A DNA stretch of 20,199 nt from NCBI GenBank assembly GCA_025786725.1, contig JAHLTZ010000168.1, forward strand, positions 1-20,199. Direction: 5' to 3'. This document shows positions 11,082-20,199 of this stretch, piece after piece. The notes under the pieces are model-generated. The model was not told the origin of the DNA. It saw nothing but the letters and a program-made list of their open reading frames with translations, and made no database searches. Source of the DNA: Syncephalis fuscata. Its lineage: Eukaryota > Zoopagomycota > Zoopagomycetes > Zoopagales > Piptocephalidaceae. A program made the translations under genes and the position numbers. Positions within the stretch are counted from its first letter, which is position 1; each line of letters opens with the position of its first letter.

Positions 11082-11793
11082 CTTGTACAGCGACAATTAC
11101 GTTCGAATTTAATAGCCGTATTGCAATTCAATTACTGTAATCAGTGTATATATATATTCAATTGACCGCACAGAAATGACGTGGACGCTAGAGGTAACAG
11201 GCAACAGAGTAAATAGATAAAAGAAAAAGGCTAGACGCTGATGAAAATGTTACACGGTATGTGCAGGTGTGTGTAAATAATAAGACAATTCTAGACTCAG
11301 TACGCGAATATTTAAATAATAGTTGTTAAATCTAGTGTTTATATTATAATATAGCTGCATTAGTGTATTAATTAGCATGTCTATAATGATTATAAATAGT
11401 TTTGACACTTTAACAATATACTAGATATTATTAATGATAAATTGTAATGATCATTAGTATGTTGTCATATGACCATTATTTGTGACATGATCCAATGTGG
11501 CGTGTGTGTGTGTGTGTGTTTGGACTAATGTCCTTTTTTGTAACCATTTTCCTACAATCTTCTCATCATATGTCATGGCTTGTAAAAATCAGTATATGGC
11601 AAGATTTGGAAGTGAATGGTGTGACAGCAATAAAGACTATTAAAACTATAAATCTATTATAGTTTAAGTTTACATTAGTGTATTGGTTTAACTAAATAAA
11701 ATATAATGTATTGTTATTTAATTAATCATCTGCTATTGTTATTAATAAGCTACTTTTTAATTAATACTTGTATACTATCATAAATTAGGACGA
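11082..11793. other. Intergenic, upstream of the chromatin gene
   Basis: AT-rich sequence without a supported gene. It includes a (GT)9 run at 11502-11519 and presumably the promoter of the minus-strand chromatin gene. No clear TATA box could be assigned in this composition. Confidence 0.5.
11502..11519. repeat. (GT)9 dinucleotide repeat
   Basis: An uninterrupted GT run in intergenic DNA about 0.6 kb upstream of the chromatin gene's ATG. Confidence 0.85.
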
Positions 11794-12445
11794 ACTGTAC
11801 TTTGACTTTCACACTTGTCCCCAAAGCATAAGTTGTTTCAATCAGAGTCATGTCATTGTTATACACAACATAGTTATATTACTTTATATTAAAATATTAT
11901 TAATAAGTTGATTTAAATAAACAATGTAATATACTATTTGATTTATTTGAAACATTTAAGGTTAATTATTATTGTTGTTGGTCATGCGTAGAAAGATTGA
12001 TCGAATATTAATAGAAGCCATATGATTGCAATTCCATGTCATTCCTCATTACTTCTGCTGCCTGTTTGTCATACTGCACATCAAACTGTTATATGGTCTA
12101 TTTCTTTTCTATTTTGTTTTTGTTTACTTGAACCACACTTGTATATTATAATAATTATATTTAATAATCGCAATTATTTATTCTTTTTATACTTGTAGAC
12201 CATTTCAACAAAGATATTTAACAATTTAGTGTAAAAAGCCTTTTATTTTATTAAATGCTATTTTAACTTCAACTAAAACTGCAATGTGCATATTTAATTA
12301 CATTATTGTATTGATAATTACATATAAATTAATTAATGCTCGATGCAATATTATACATGTTATAGTGATGAGTGAGTGTTGAGTTGTATTTAAAAGTGTT
12401 GAGGGGTGAGATAAATAAATAAAAATGTGAGAATCAAAGTACAGT
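11794..12445. mobile_element. MITE-like element with 20-bp imperfect terminal inverted repeats
   Basis: The left end ACTGTACTTTGACTTTCACA (11794-11813) matches the reverse complement of the right end (12426-12445) at 18 of 20 positions. The 652 bp between the outer ends are AT-rich and have no transposase-like ORF, as expected for a non-autonomous element. The right 455 bp are nearly identical to 2861-3318, showing the sequence is repeated. No clear target-site duplication is visible at the ends (GACGA on the left, AGCTCC on the right), so the mobile nature is an inference. Confidence 0.5.
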
Positions 12446-12448
12446 AGC
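11991..12448. repeat. Right arm of a 458-bp inverted repeat
   Basis: Reverse complement of 2861-3318 with about 13 mismatches and no indels. It lies 1.1 kb upstream of the chromatin gene, so the two arms enclose that whole gene in an 8.67-kb spacer. Unlike the left arm, this copy continues inwards to a second terminal-repeat end at 11794. Confidence 0.95.
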
Positions 12449-13439
12449 TCCATCAAATTAACCAATTAAATATCACTCAGTAGTATAGATACTAAAAACT
12501 TGTTTATTAATATTATGCATGGACATCTATAAGTGTGTATTCTGTCGATATACTGGGTGTTACAATAAAATAGCCATTTATCCACCTTGTATCTACCTAT
12601 ACTATTAAAGAAAAGTTAAATAACTACTGTTGTAATAAGCATCTGCTATACACAAACTAATACACTGACTGACACTTGTATCGTTACTCAAGGTGTCAGT
12701 TTATACATATATATATATATATATGGAAACAATGATATTATATGATAAAAATCCATAATGCCTATTTTTAGTTTTATCACACAAAATCAAATGTTCACTT
12801 AAATTGAGTAATTAACGTTTATATTGGCTATATCGGAAGGAAAATACTCGGCTCGGTCTTTTATTTCTAATAAGCGGCCTTTGAAATTATTAATACACTT
12901 CCCAATGGATAGCCAAAATACGTAGACCGACCATTCTACACCGATAGTTGTACCATCTCCGCCTGTTTTTTACTATCATTATTGCTATGATGTGATGTGT
13001 AGATAGGTAGGTGTGACTCGTACGACCTTTGAGGTCTATTTTTACTTGTTTCTCTTCCTTTGGCTGCATATTCAATCCAATAGTAGCCGCCTAGGCTGCA
13101 TGGCCGTTATTGGCCGTTGGAACGCAGCTATCAGCCTCCCATCCTTTACCATTGGACTTTACACACTATAGTAATGGCAATAATAGGGAGGTGTACTGTT
13201 GTAGGGTGAAATTGTGCGTGCACGCGCATTTAACACTATCTAAAACTATAACACCAACTTTATTGTAGTCTTTAGCAAGCTAGTTTTACTGACTGGCGAG
13301 TAATCATCGTAACTAGTCTAATTACAACACAGTATTAAATTGGATTTGCTTAAAAGTTGTTAAAAGATTTCCGTTTACGCTCTACAATTCGATTGCATTT
13401 CCGCATCTGTCGCACTATTTTCGCCCTTGCACGTAGGAC
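12449..13439. other. Intergenic, distal upstream region of the chitin synthase gene
   Basis: No supported gene. It holds an (AT)9 run at 12707-12724, a bulged hairpin at 12668-12700 (ACTGACACTTG paired with CAAGGTGTCAGT), a GC-richer stretch at about 12840-13150 with CCAAT at 13076-13080 and GGCCGTTATTGGCCGTTGG near 13101, and the palindrome GCGTGCACGC at 13216-13225. A 61-codon minus-strand frame at 13075-12890 has no recognisable features. Confidence 0.5.
12707..12724. repeat. (AT)9 dinucleotide repeat
   Basis: An uninterrupted AT run just to the right of the bulged hairpin at 12668-12700. Confidence 0.85.
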
Positions 13440-13625
13440 TCCGCCTTTTTCTCTTTGCCCTTTTATTTATCCTAGCCTACTCGCTCTCGCTCTCGCTCTC
13501 TCTTCTCGCTTGCTTTCTCTCGCTCGCTCTCTATTATATTAACCTATTATTACCCCCTTGTTTAGTACGTGTGCGTGGGTTAGGTGTACGCGTGTACGTT
13601 TGTGTTTTTGTGTGTGTGTGTGCTT
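13440..13625 (+). promoter_or_regulatory. Pyrimidine tract and GT-rich tract, likely core promoter of the chitin synthase gene
   Basis: A CT-rich plus-strand tract with repeated CTCTCG units (about 13480-13532) is followed by a TG/CG-rich stretch (about 13567-13623) ending in a GT run. CT-rich tracts close to start sites are common in highly expressed fungal genes. The distance to the ATG (about 0.6 kb) fits a long, spliced leader. No mapped start site supports this. Confidence 0.4.
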
Positions 13626-13909
13626 GCTTATTCTCGCCTTGCATTGATAGCCACACCTACATCATCATCATCACCGTCACTATCAGCAATACTCTGACGT
13701 TATAGCACTTGGCTTTCTACATAGACGCACGCGCACACACCTTTTGACCTATTAGTTTATGTGTGAATGTGCATGTGTATGAGCTATTGATACTAGGAAT
13801 ATATTTTTGAGAAGCATTCATAATTGCACTGTCTAGTCCGAGACTCTGTGGCAGATTCTCATCTGACTGCATTATTTAACACTCCATCAAACAAACAACA
13901 TTTTTCATT

Positions 13910-13932
13910 AGTTTACTTGGTTCAAGTAAACT
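13910..13932. repeat. Perfect 10-bp hairpin in the leader or promoter
   Basis: AGTTTACTTG and CAAGTAAACT are perfect complements separated by GTT. The 14-mer TGGTTCAAGTAAAC within it (13918-13931) also occurs at 3174-3187 and, inverted, at 12122-12135, inside both arms of the long inverted repeat. Confidence 0.8.
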
Positions 13933-14083
13933 TCAAACGTTAGCTAGCATTGCTTTGGGTGCGGACGTTGTACTAGCGGGTTTTTTGCGACGACGCACAC
14001 ATTATCAGCTTAAACATCCCTTTTTTAACTCATTTCGCAATTAGCCATTCTATTTGCACAATTTGACTAGCATTTACTTTATT

Positions 14084-14156
14084 GTAAGTATAAATTGCGT
14101 AAAAATAGTCAATATCATTAATTAATGATTAATTAATGTTTATTTTAATTATTTAG
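14084..14156 (+). other. Probable leader intron of the chitin synthase gene
   Basis: ATT|GTAAGTATAAATT at 14084 is a strong donor, and TTATTTAG at 14149-14156 is a good acceptor 26 nt before the ATG. The length of 73 nt matches the coding introns of the window. The middle is a near-palindromic run of ATTAATTAATG units. Confidence 0.6.
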
Positions 14157-14182
14157 ATTACTAGCACATTTTTTTCTACACT

Positions 14183-17100
14183 ATGGCTTCATCCAATAGC
14201 CATAGTCGACATCCCTCAGTAGAGGATCGAGAAGATTTGGTGCAGATACCGGCCGAGTCTTTAAACGATGACTCTGTAGCTGAATGTCTACGCACTAGGC
14301 ATGGCCGCGAACAGCCTTACACTAACTGCGGGTCCAGCACATTGACTGTTGTTAATCCAGGCCGTTATATTTCAATTATGGGCGATGAAACAGCTAAACA
14401 ATACGCTAGACAATACCGTGATGTAGAGTCTGCAGATCAAACTGAACTTTCTCCCCATGTATTTGGATTGGCAACAAAGATCTACATGAATTTACGTAGA
14501 TTAGGACAGGATCAAGGTATTATTTTTGGGTAAGTGGATTACGGGGGAAGTGGTAAAATAAAAATATAATTAGAATATGTGCTAATAATAGATATTTATT
14601 ATTATAGTGGTATTGCCGGCAGTGGTAAAACAGAAAGTCATAAGGCTTTAGTGCGTCAGCTATGTCTTTTGGCCGCTCATTCAAAGAAGGACGCCAAGAT
14701 GCACGCGCAAGTTCAACAGGCTCAGCATGTTCTTGAAGCCTTTGGCAATACACGCAGTGTCAATAATCCAAATGCCTCTCGTTATGGTCTATTTGAAGAA
14801 CTGCAATTTAATGAACGTGGCCGTGTTGTCGGCGCCAAATTCCTTACATTTGGCTTTGAAAAGACACGTGTTGTTGCAACCAATTCACAAGAACGTAGCT
14901 TCCATGCCTTTTACTATTTGTTGGCTGGAGCCAGCAGCGAAGAACGTCAACGCTGGCAGCTGCGTGATATTACATCATATGCATACCTACGTGGAAGAGC
15001 TACACAAATACCTGGTGTAGATGATACACTAAAGTATCAAGAAGTTACCGAAGCTATGCGTGTGTGTGGTATCAAAAGCCGTGCTCGCGATCAAATATTC
15101 CAATTACTATCAGCAATTCTGCATCTTGGTGAACTCGAATTTGATGAAGGCGAGTTGCCTGATGATGCGTGTACGATACGCAATCATGACCAATTAGAAG
15201 TTGTTGCCACATTACTTGGTGTAACAACTGCAGCACTTGAAACAGCTTTAACACACCAAACAAAACAAGTTCGTGGTGATGTGTGCACCGTATTGCTGAA
15301 TCCCGAGTCGGCACGCCATCATCGAGATGGATTTGCTTGTGCACTTTATTCATTGCTATTCACATGGCTTGTTGAATGTCTTAATCAAAAGCTATGTCAT
15401 GAAGAAGAGACTGTTAATATTGTTGCATTACTCGATCCACAAGGCTTCCGTACTAGTTCTGATAGCTCTAATAACAGCAAAGGAGCAGCTACAGCCGACT
15501 TTGAAACATTTTTAACCAATTTTGCAGCTGAACGTGTACAAGCTTATGCATCACGTCGGGCATTTGAAGGTCCAGTAGATGCTGAAATTCGTGCTGATGG
15601 CCTACAAGTCCCTCGTGTTATGTGTGCAGATAATGCCGCTTGTGTCGAGCTATTGCGCGGCAGTTCAACCAAAGAACAGTCGATTATTACTACACTCGAT
15701 ATTGAGTCGGCTAAATCTGAAAGCCGTCGTTCTGAAGGCCAGCTAGTTGCTCAATTAAAGAAGTTATTTTCTTCGCATGGTAACTTTGCTCGTCCATCAG
15801 TCGATGGTGCATGGTCTATTATGCATTATGTTGGCCAAGTCACCTATAGTGACGATGATATTCTTAGCAAGAACTTGGATATTCTATCGCCAGACTTAGT
15901 TAATGTATGTCGTAGCTCAAAGTCGCCATTCATCTCTGAACTTTTTAGTTCCATGGCCGTTGCTACTGAGGCCAATCCACGTGACTCTCGTGCTATTGTA
16001 GCTGCACAACAGTCGGCTAAACCAATGCGAGCTCCATCCCGTCGTGTAAAGCGTGCAGCTACTCGTAAAGGTGGTGATGCAGCAGCTGAAGCTGATGCAG
16101 CTGACGACTTTAAGCCAGCCAGCGATGGAAAGAACGGTGTTGCACGTCAAATGGATTCGGCACTTGAAGAGCTGTTCATTACTATGGATGAGTGTCGTGT
16201 ATGGACTGCATATCACATCCGTCCAAGTGAAGCTGACATGATTTCAACTGGCGCTGCTCCGTCATTCGACGTCAAGAAAGTTCGTGCTCAAGCACGCGCT
16301 ATGTTAATTCCAGAATTGGCACGCCAACGTCAAACAGCACCAGATATGACAATATCTTTTCCACACGATGAATTTTTACAACGTTTTGACTCGCTGTTGC
16401 GTTTATTCCAATTGGATGCCAGTCGTTCACCACGTGAAAAGATTGGTGCATTAGCCATGATTAAAGGGTGGTCAGAAGCTGACGCATTGGTTGGTGAACA
16501 ACGCGTATTTTTGCGTGAAAATATCTGGAAACAGTTTGAAGATGGACTACGACAAGCTGAAAAAGGTGAACGTGCAGCACGTAAAGACCAAAATACAGAT
16601 GAAGTCGAATCTAATGATTTGGCGCCGCCAAGGGCACCAATGCTACAACAGCACAATATGGCACCCGCTTCAGACCGTGGATCTATGGCCATGCCAGCAC
16701 CTTATGCGTCATCATACGCCGGCGATAGTCAAAGTGTTATATTTAACGATGATGAGTATCTTCAAGTTCGTAATCATCCCAGCGCATACCCAGGTAGCTA
16801 CAATGGCACTAGCGGTCCTTCAAGTTACTATGGTGGTGGCAATATGACTGCACAAAGTCTTTCGCCTGGTCATCAATACGATGACGATTCAGTATCGCTT
16901 TATGAATCGGTATATCATGGTGCACGCAGCCAAGCAATGAGCCAAGGCAACCATTTACAAAATATGTGGGGCGAAAACGAAGAGACGCCACTGACCGAGC
17001 AAAAGAAAGTACCACAGTATGAAAATGCACAGTATGATCCGCCTGAGGATGAAGAAGAAGATGAAGTGTCACGTCAACGTCGCTGTTGGGTCTGCTGTAC

Positions 17101-20100
17101 TTGGGGACTTACTTGGTGGATTCCTGAGTTCTGTATTCGAATCTGTGGTCGAATGAAGCGTGAAGATATTCGTATGGCCTGGCGTGAAAAGGTCGCTATT
17201 TGCATTATCATTTTCCTGATGTGCGCTACTGCTATTTGCTTTATTCTTTTACTACCAAAATTACTTTGTCCAACGACATATTTGTTTACAACTGATGAGC
17301 TTAGTCATTACCAAGGTACTGATGCCATTTATATGGCTGTACGTGGCGAAATTTACGACACAACTACATTTGCCAAGTCTGGTCATGGCGTGAGTAATCG
17401 TCCTGTAACTCTTGATAACATGCTCGACTACGCTGGCAAGGATGTGACGCGTTTATTTCCTATTCCATTAACTGTAGCTTGTGCCGGTCTTGTCACTAAC
17501 AAAGATGTGACGGTAAAAGGCGCTGTTGAAGATGAAGTGGAAGTAGATCCAGTTGCTGTACACGCGTCATCTAATCCACTCGCCGCCGGATCTAATGTGC
17601 GACTAAGTGAACCTAATTGGTTTAAAGATGTATTTATTCCAAGAATGAAACGAACCAGAAAAGGAGCTGTGGCCTATAGTCGTAAAGAAGTAAAGGATTT
17701 GGGCCAGAAGGGTACAAAACGCTGGTCTATTATTGGCGACGAAGTATTCGATCTAACTCCCTATTATCGTACTGTCAATCGTAGTGATGTTACTGCATCG
17801 CCGAAGAAAAGCGATTGGGAGTACTTTAAGGGAATAGATACTCTTTTCATCGACTATGCTGGTGAAGATAATACAAGCAGATTTAAAGGAATCAAACCAG
17901 CCAGCTCCCAAGCACCGACACTTGCCTGTTTACGTAATATGTTCAGAATTGGTGTTGTTGATGTTCGTAAAGAATTGAGCTGTTTATTAGCCGATTATCT
18001 TCTATTGGCCACTGCTTGCTTTTTAGGATTGGTTATTTTGGCCAAGTTCTTGGCTGCATTGCAATTAGGAACACGTCGAAATCCTGAAGATCATGACAAA
18101 TTTGTTATTTGTCAGGTGCCGTGTTATACCGAAGGTGAAGATTCACTACAACGGGCATTTGAATCATTGGCTATTCTTAATTACGACGACAAGCGTAAAC
18201 TTATCTTTGTTATTGCTGATGGTATGATTGTTGGCAGTGGTAATGACCGGCCAACACCACGTATTGTACTTGATTTACTTGGTGTTGATCCAAAATATAA
18301 CCCGGATCCATTGCCATTTAGAAGTATTGGTGAAGGTGCAAATCAGCTTAATTACGGCAAAGTTTACTCTGGTCTATATGAACATGAAGGACATGTTGTA
18401 CCGTATTTAGTTGTCGTTAAAGTTGGTCGTCCCACTGAACGTAACCGCCCTGGTAATCGTGGTAAACGTGACTCGCAAATCATTCTAATGCGTTTCCTCA
18501 ATCGTGTTCATTTCGATCGAGCAATGTCGCCACTTGAACTTGAAGTATTCCATCAGCTAAAGAATGTTATTGGTGTACATCCAAGCTTCTACGAATACGT
18601 TCTTATGGTGGATGCCGATACACAAGTATCTACACAATCATTGAATCGACTCATTTCGTGTATGTTGCACGACCAGCGTGTTATGGGTATTTGCGGTGAA
18701 ACACGCCTGGCTAATGAAGATCTTACTTGGGCCACTATGATTCAAGTATACGAATACTACATTTCGCATCATATGGCCAAGGCATTTGAATCGCTATTTG
18801 GTTCAGTTACTTGTTTGCCTGGTTGTTTCTGTATGTACCGAGTACGTACACCAGTTAAAAATCGACCACTTATTATTGCCGATGATATTGTTAACGCGTA
18901 CAGCGAAACGCATGTTGATACTTTACATAAGAAGAATTTGCTATCACTTGGTGAAGATCGTTATTTAACAACACTAATGTTAAAGCATTTCCCACAATAT
19001 AAGATGACATTTACACCAGATGCTACTTGTGAAACGGCTGCACCGGAGAAATGGTCCATTCTACTTTCACAACGTCGTCGTTGGATTAATTCAACTATTC
19101 ACAATCTAGTTGAATTGCTATTCTTGCAAGATCTGTGCGGTTTTTGCTGCTTCTCTATGCGATTTGTTGTTATGATCGATTTGCTTGGTACAATTACTAT
19201 GCCTGCCACCTTGGTTTACATTGGCTATTTGATTTATATGGTGGCCGATGCTAAAGCTGAAGGTCGTCCACTTAATATCAGCTGGGTATCATTAGCCATT
19301 CTTGGTGCAGTCTATGGTCTACAAGCAGTTATTTTCATTTTGAAACGTCAATGGCAACACGTAGGCTGGATGATCATTTATTTGTTGGCTATGCCAATAT
19401 TTGGTTTTATGCTTCCTCTTTATTCATTCTGGCATTTCGATGACTTTTCATGGGGTAATACGCGTGTTGTTGTCGGTGAAAATAAGAAGAAGAAGGTTAT
19501 TGTCGTTGGAGAAGAAGAGAAGTTTGATCCACGCGATATTCCACTGATTACTTGGGCTCAATACGAACAAGAGATGTGGGAAAAGGGCACCACTGGATCA
19601 CAAGGTTCGCAATTAACAAGTATTAGTCGACGCAGCCACAGCCACAGCCGTGGGCCAGGTTCAGTTGTTGCCGAATCAGTTGCCGGTTCGCAGTATGGCG
19701 GTAGCCAACGAGGCGGATTTGGAACATTAAATGTTCCAGGTAGCAATGATTATCGTCATTCACAAGGATATAGTGTGGCCAATGGATCAGTATTTGCTGG
19801 CGGTAACACAGCTGGCTCTGCTTACATGCCACCCGATCCAAATCGCTCTATGGCCAGCAACTATGGGGCTGGTCCAGCTCGTAGTGAATATGATCCATCA
19901 ATGGCATTTGGCCCATCGGCTACCATGAACGATAATGGCATGCCACGCTACAGCATGATAAGTAATGCGCAATCAGTTGGTCCACAATATGTAGCTGGTG
20001 GGGTACTGGGTGGCATGGGTGTTGGCCAGCCAAGCGACGATCAATTGCTAGCAGAAATACGTCAAATCCTCTCAACTAGCGATTTGATGACCATTACTAA

Positions 20101-20199
20101 GAAGCAAGTACGCGAACAACTTAGTCAGATGCATGGTATCGATTTAACACCGCGCAAAGAGTTCATCAATAATACAATCGACATGGTGCTACAAGGCCG
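14183..20199 (+). CDS. Class V/VII chitin synthase with N-terminal myosin motor domain, 3' end outside window
   Basis: The enzyme polymerises UDP-N-acetylglucosamine into cell-wall chitin at the plasma membrane; the motor-like domain is known in this family to aid delivery and retention at growth sites. Exon 1 is 14183-14529, the 78-nt intron 14530-14607, exon 2 14608 to the edge: about 1979 residues. The myosin-like domain covers about 30-760, with P-loop GGIAGSGKT (116-124) split by the intron, a switch I-like NASRYG, and LLDPQGF at the switch II position (about 391-397). Then come a low-complexity linker, a Trp/Cys-rich stretch, a helix (about 977-1004), a cytochrome b5-like region (about 1010-1070), a second helix (about 1240-1270) and the catalytic domain with QVPCYTEGEDS (about 1283), DAD (about 1450), GEDRYL (about 1565) and QRRRW (about 1604). 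Three more membrane segments end in DDFSWGNTR. A DEK_C domain starts near 1925 and is cut by the edge. A retained P-loop favours class V. Confidence 0.96.
14530..14607 (+). other. Intron within the chitin synthase P-loop codons
   Basis: Donor GTAAGTGGA follows TTTTTGG, and acceptor TTATTATAG precedes TGGTATTGCC. Splicing restores the reading frame through the P-loop glycine codon (GG|T). Reading through would stop at once at TAA (14531-14533). A TGCTAAT branch-like site lies about 20 nt before the acceptor. Confidence 0.93.

Noticed and set aside
2861-12448. Reading the whole segment as an autonomous transposon with 458-bp terminal repeats
   Set aside because: The only gene inside encodes a chromatin protein and no transposase, integrase or polymerase, and no target-site duplication is visible at the outer edges (ATTATAAA and TCCATCAA). 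It is kept only as one possibility in the findings.
12890-13075. 61-codon minus-strand frame
   Set aside because: It starts with a non-ATG codon in the reported frame and has no recognisable feature. It lies in the presumed upstream region of the chitin synthase gene.
13357-13705. Overlapping plus-strand frames rich in Leu/Ser/Ala
   Set aside because: Their composition follows from the CTCTCG and GT tracts in the promoter area. No motif or splice signal supports translation.
1-20199. tRNA, rRNA, CRISPR array or prokaryotic operon signals
   Set aside because: I found no cloverleaf with A and B boxes, no rRNA-like block, no regularly spaced repeats, and the introns exclude a bacterial origin. 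The GGTTCAAG in the repeat arms resembles a B box, but no A box or tRNA fold accompanies it.

Overview
The window looks like nuclear DNA of a fungus, probably an AT-rich, early-diverging or otherwise non-yeast lineage that I cannot name. The evidence is short spliceosomal introns (about 50-90 nt in the coding regions) with GTAAGT-type donors and several CTAAC/TACTAAC-like branch sites, Gln/Asn/Thr-rich proteins, and a myosin-motor chitin synthase ending in a DEK_C domain, a fusion known from fungi. Most gene models had to be assembled by joining exons; every splice junction used keeps the reading frame.

Layout, left to right. (1) Minus strand, 1962 to beyond base 1: a six-exon gene for a secretory-pathway protein with a signal peptide, a glycosylated lumenal domain and about seven membrane helices, receptor-like; its C-terminus is outside the window. 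(2) About 2 kb of AT-rich intergenic DNA containing one arm (2861-3318) of a long inverted repeat. (3) Minus strand, 10881-3956: a 12-exon gene for a protein of about 2084 residues built as HP1-like chromodomain, acidic linker, PHD finger, two degenerate chromodomains, a complete but catalytically dead CHD/Mi-2-type SNF2 fold, a very long low-complexity tail and a C-terminal module. (4) A 3.3 kb divergent intergenic region with the second repeat arm (11991-12448), which lies inside a MITE-like element (11794-12445), followed by a pyrimidine-rich and GT-rich promoter area and a spliced leader. (5) Plus strand, 14183 to beyond 20199: a class V/VII chitin synthase with an N-terminal myosin-like motor, running off the right edge within its last domain.

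The three genes do not form an operon or an obvious pathway. The chromatin gene and the chitin synthase gene are transcribed divergently from a shared upstream region. The most notable observations are the pseudo-ATPase chromatin remodeler, which is intact as a gene but has lost the Walker A lysine and the DEAH box, and the nearly identical 458-bp inverted repeats that flank this whole gene.
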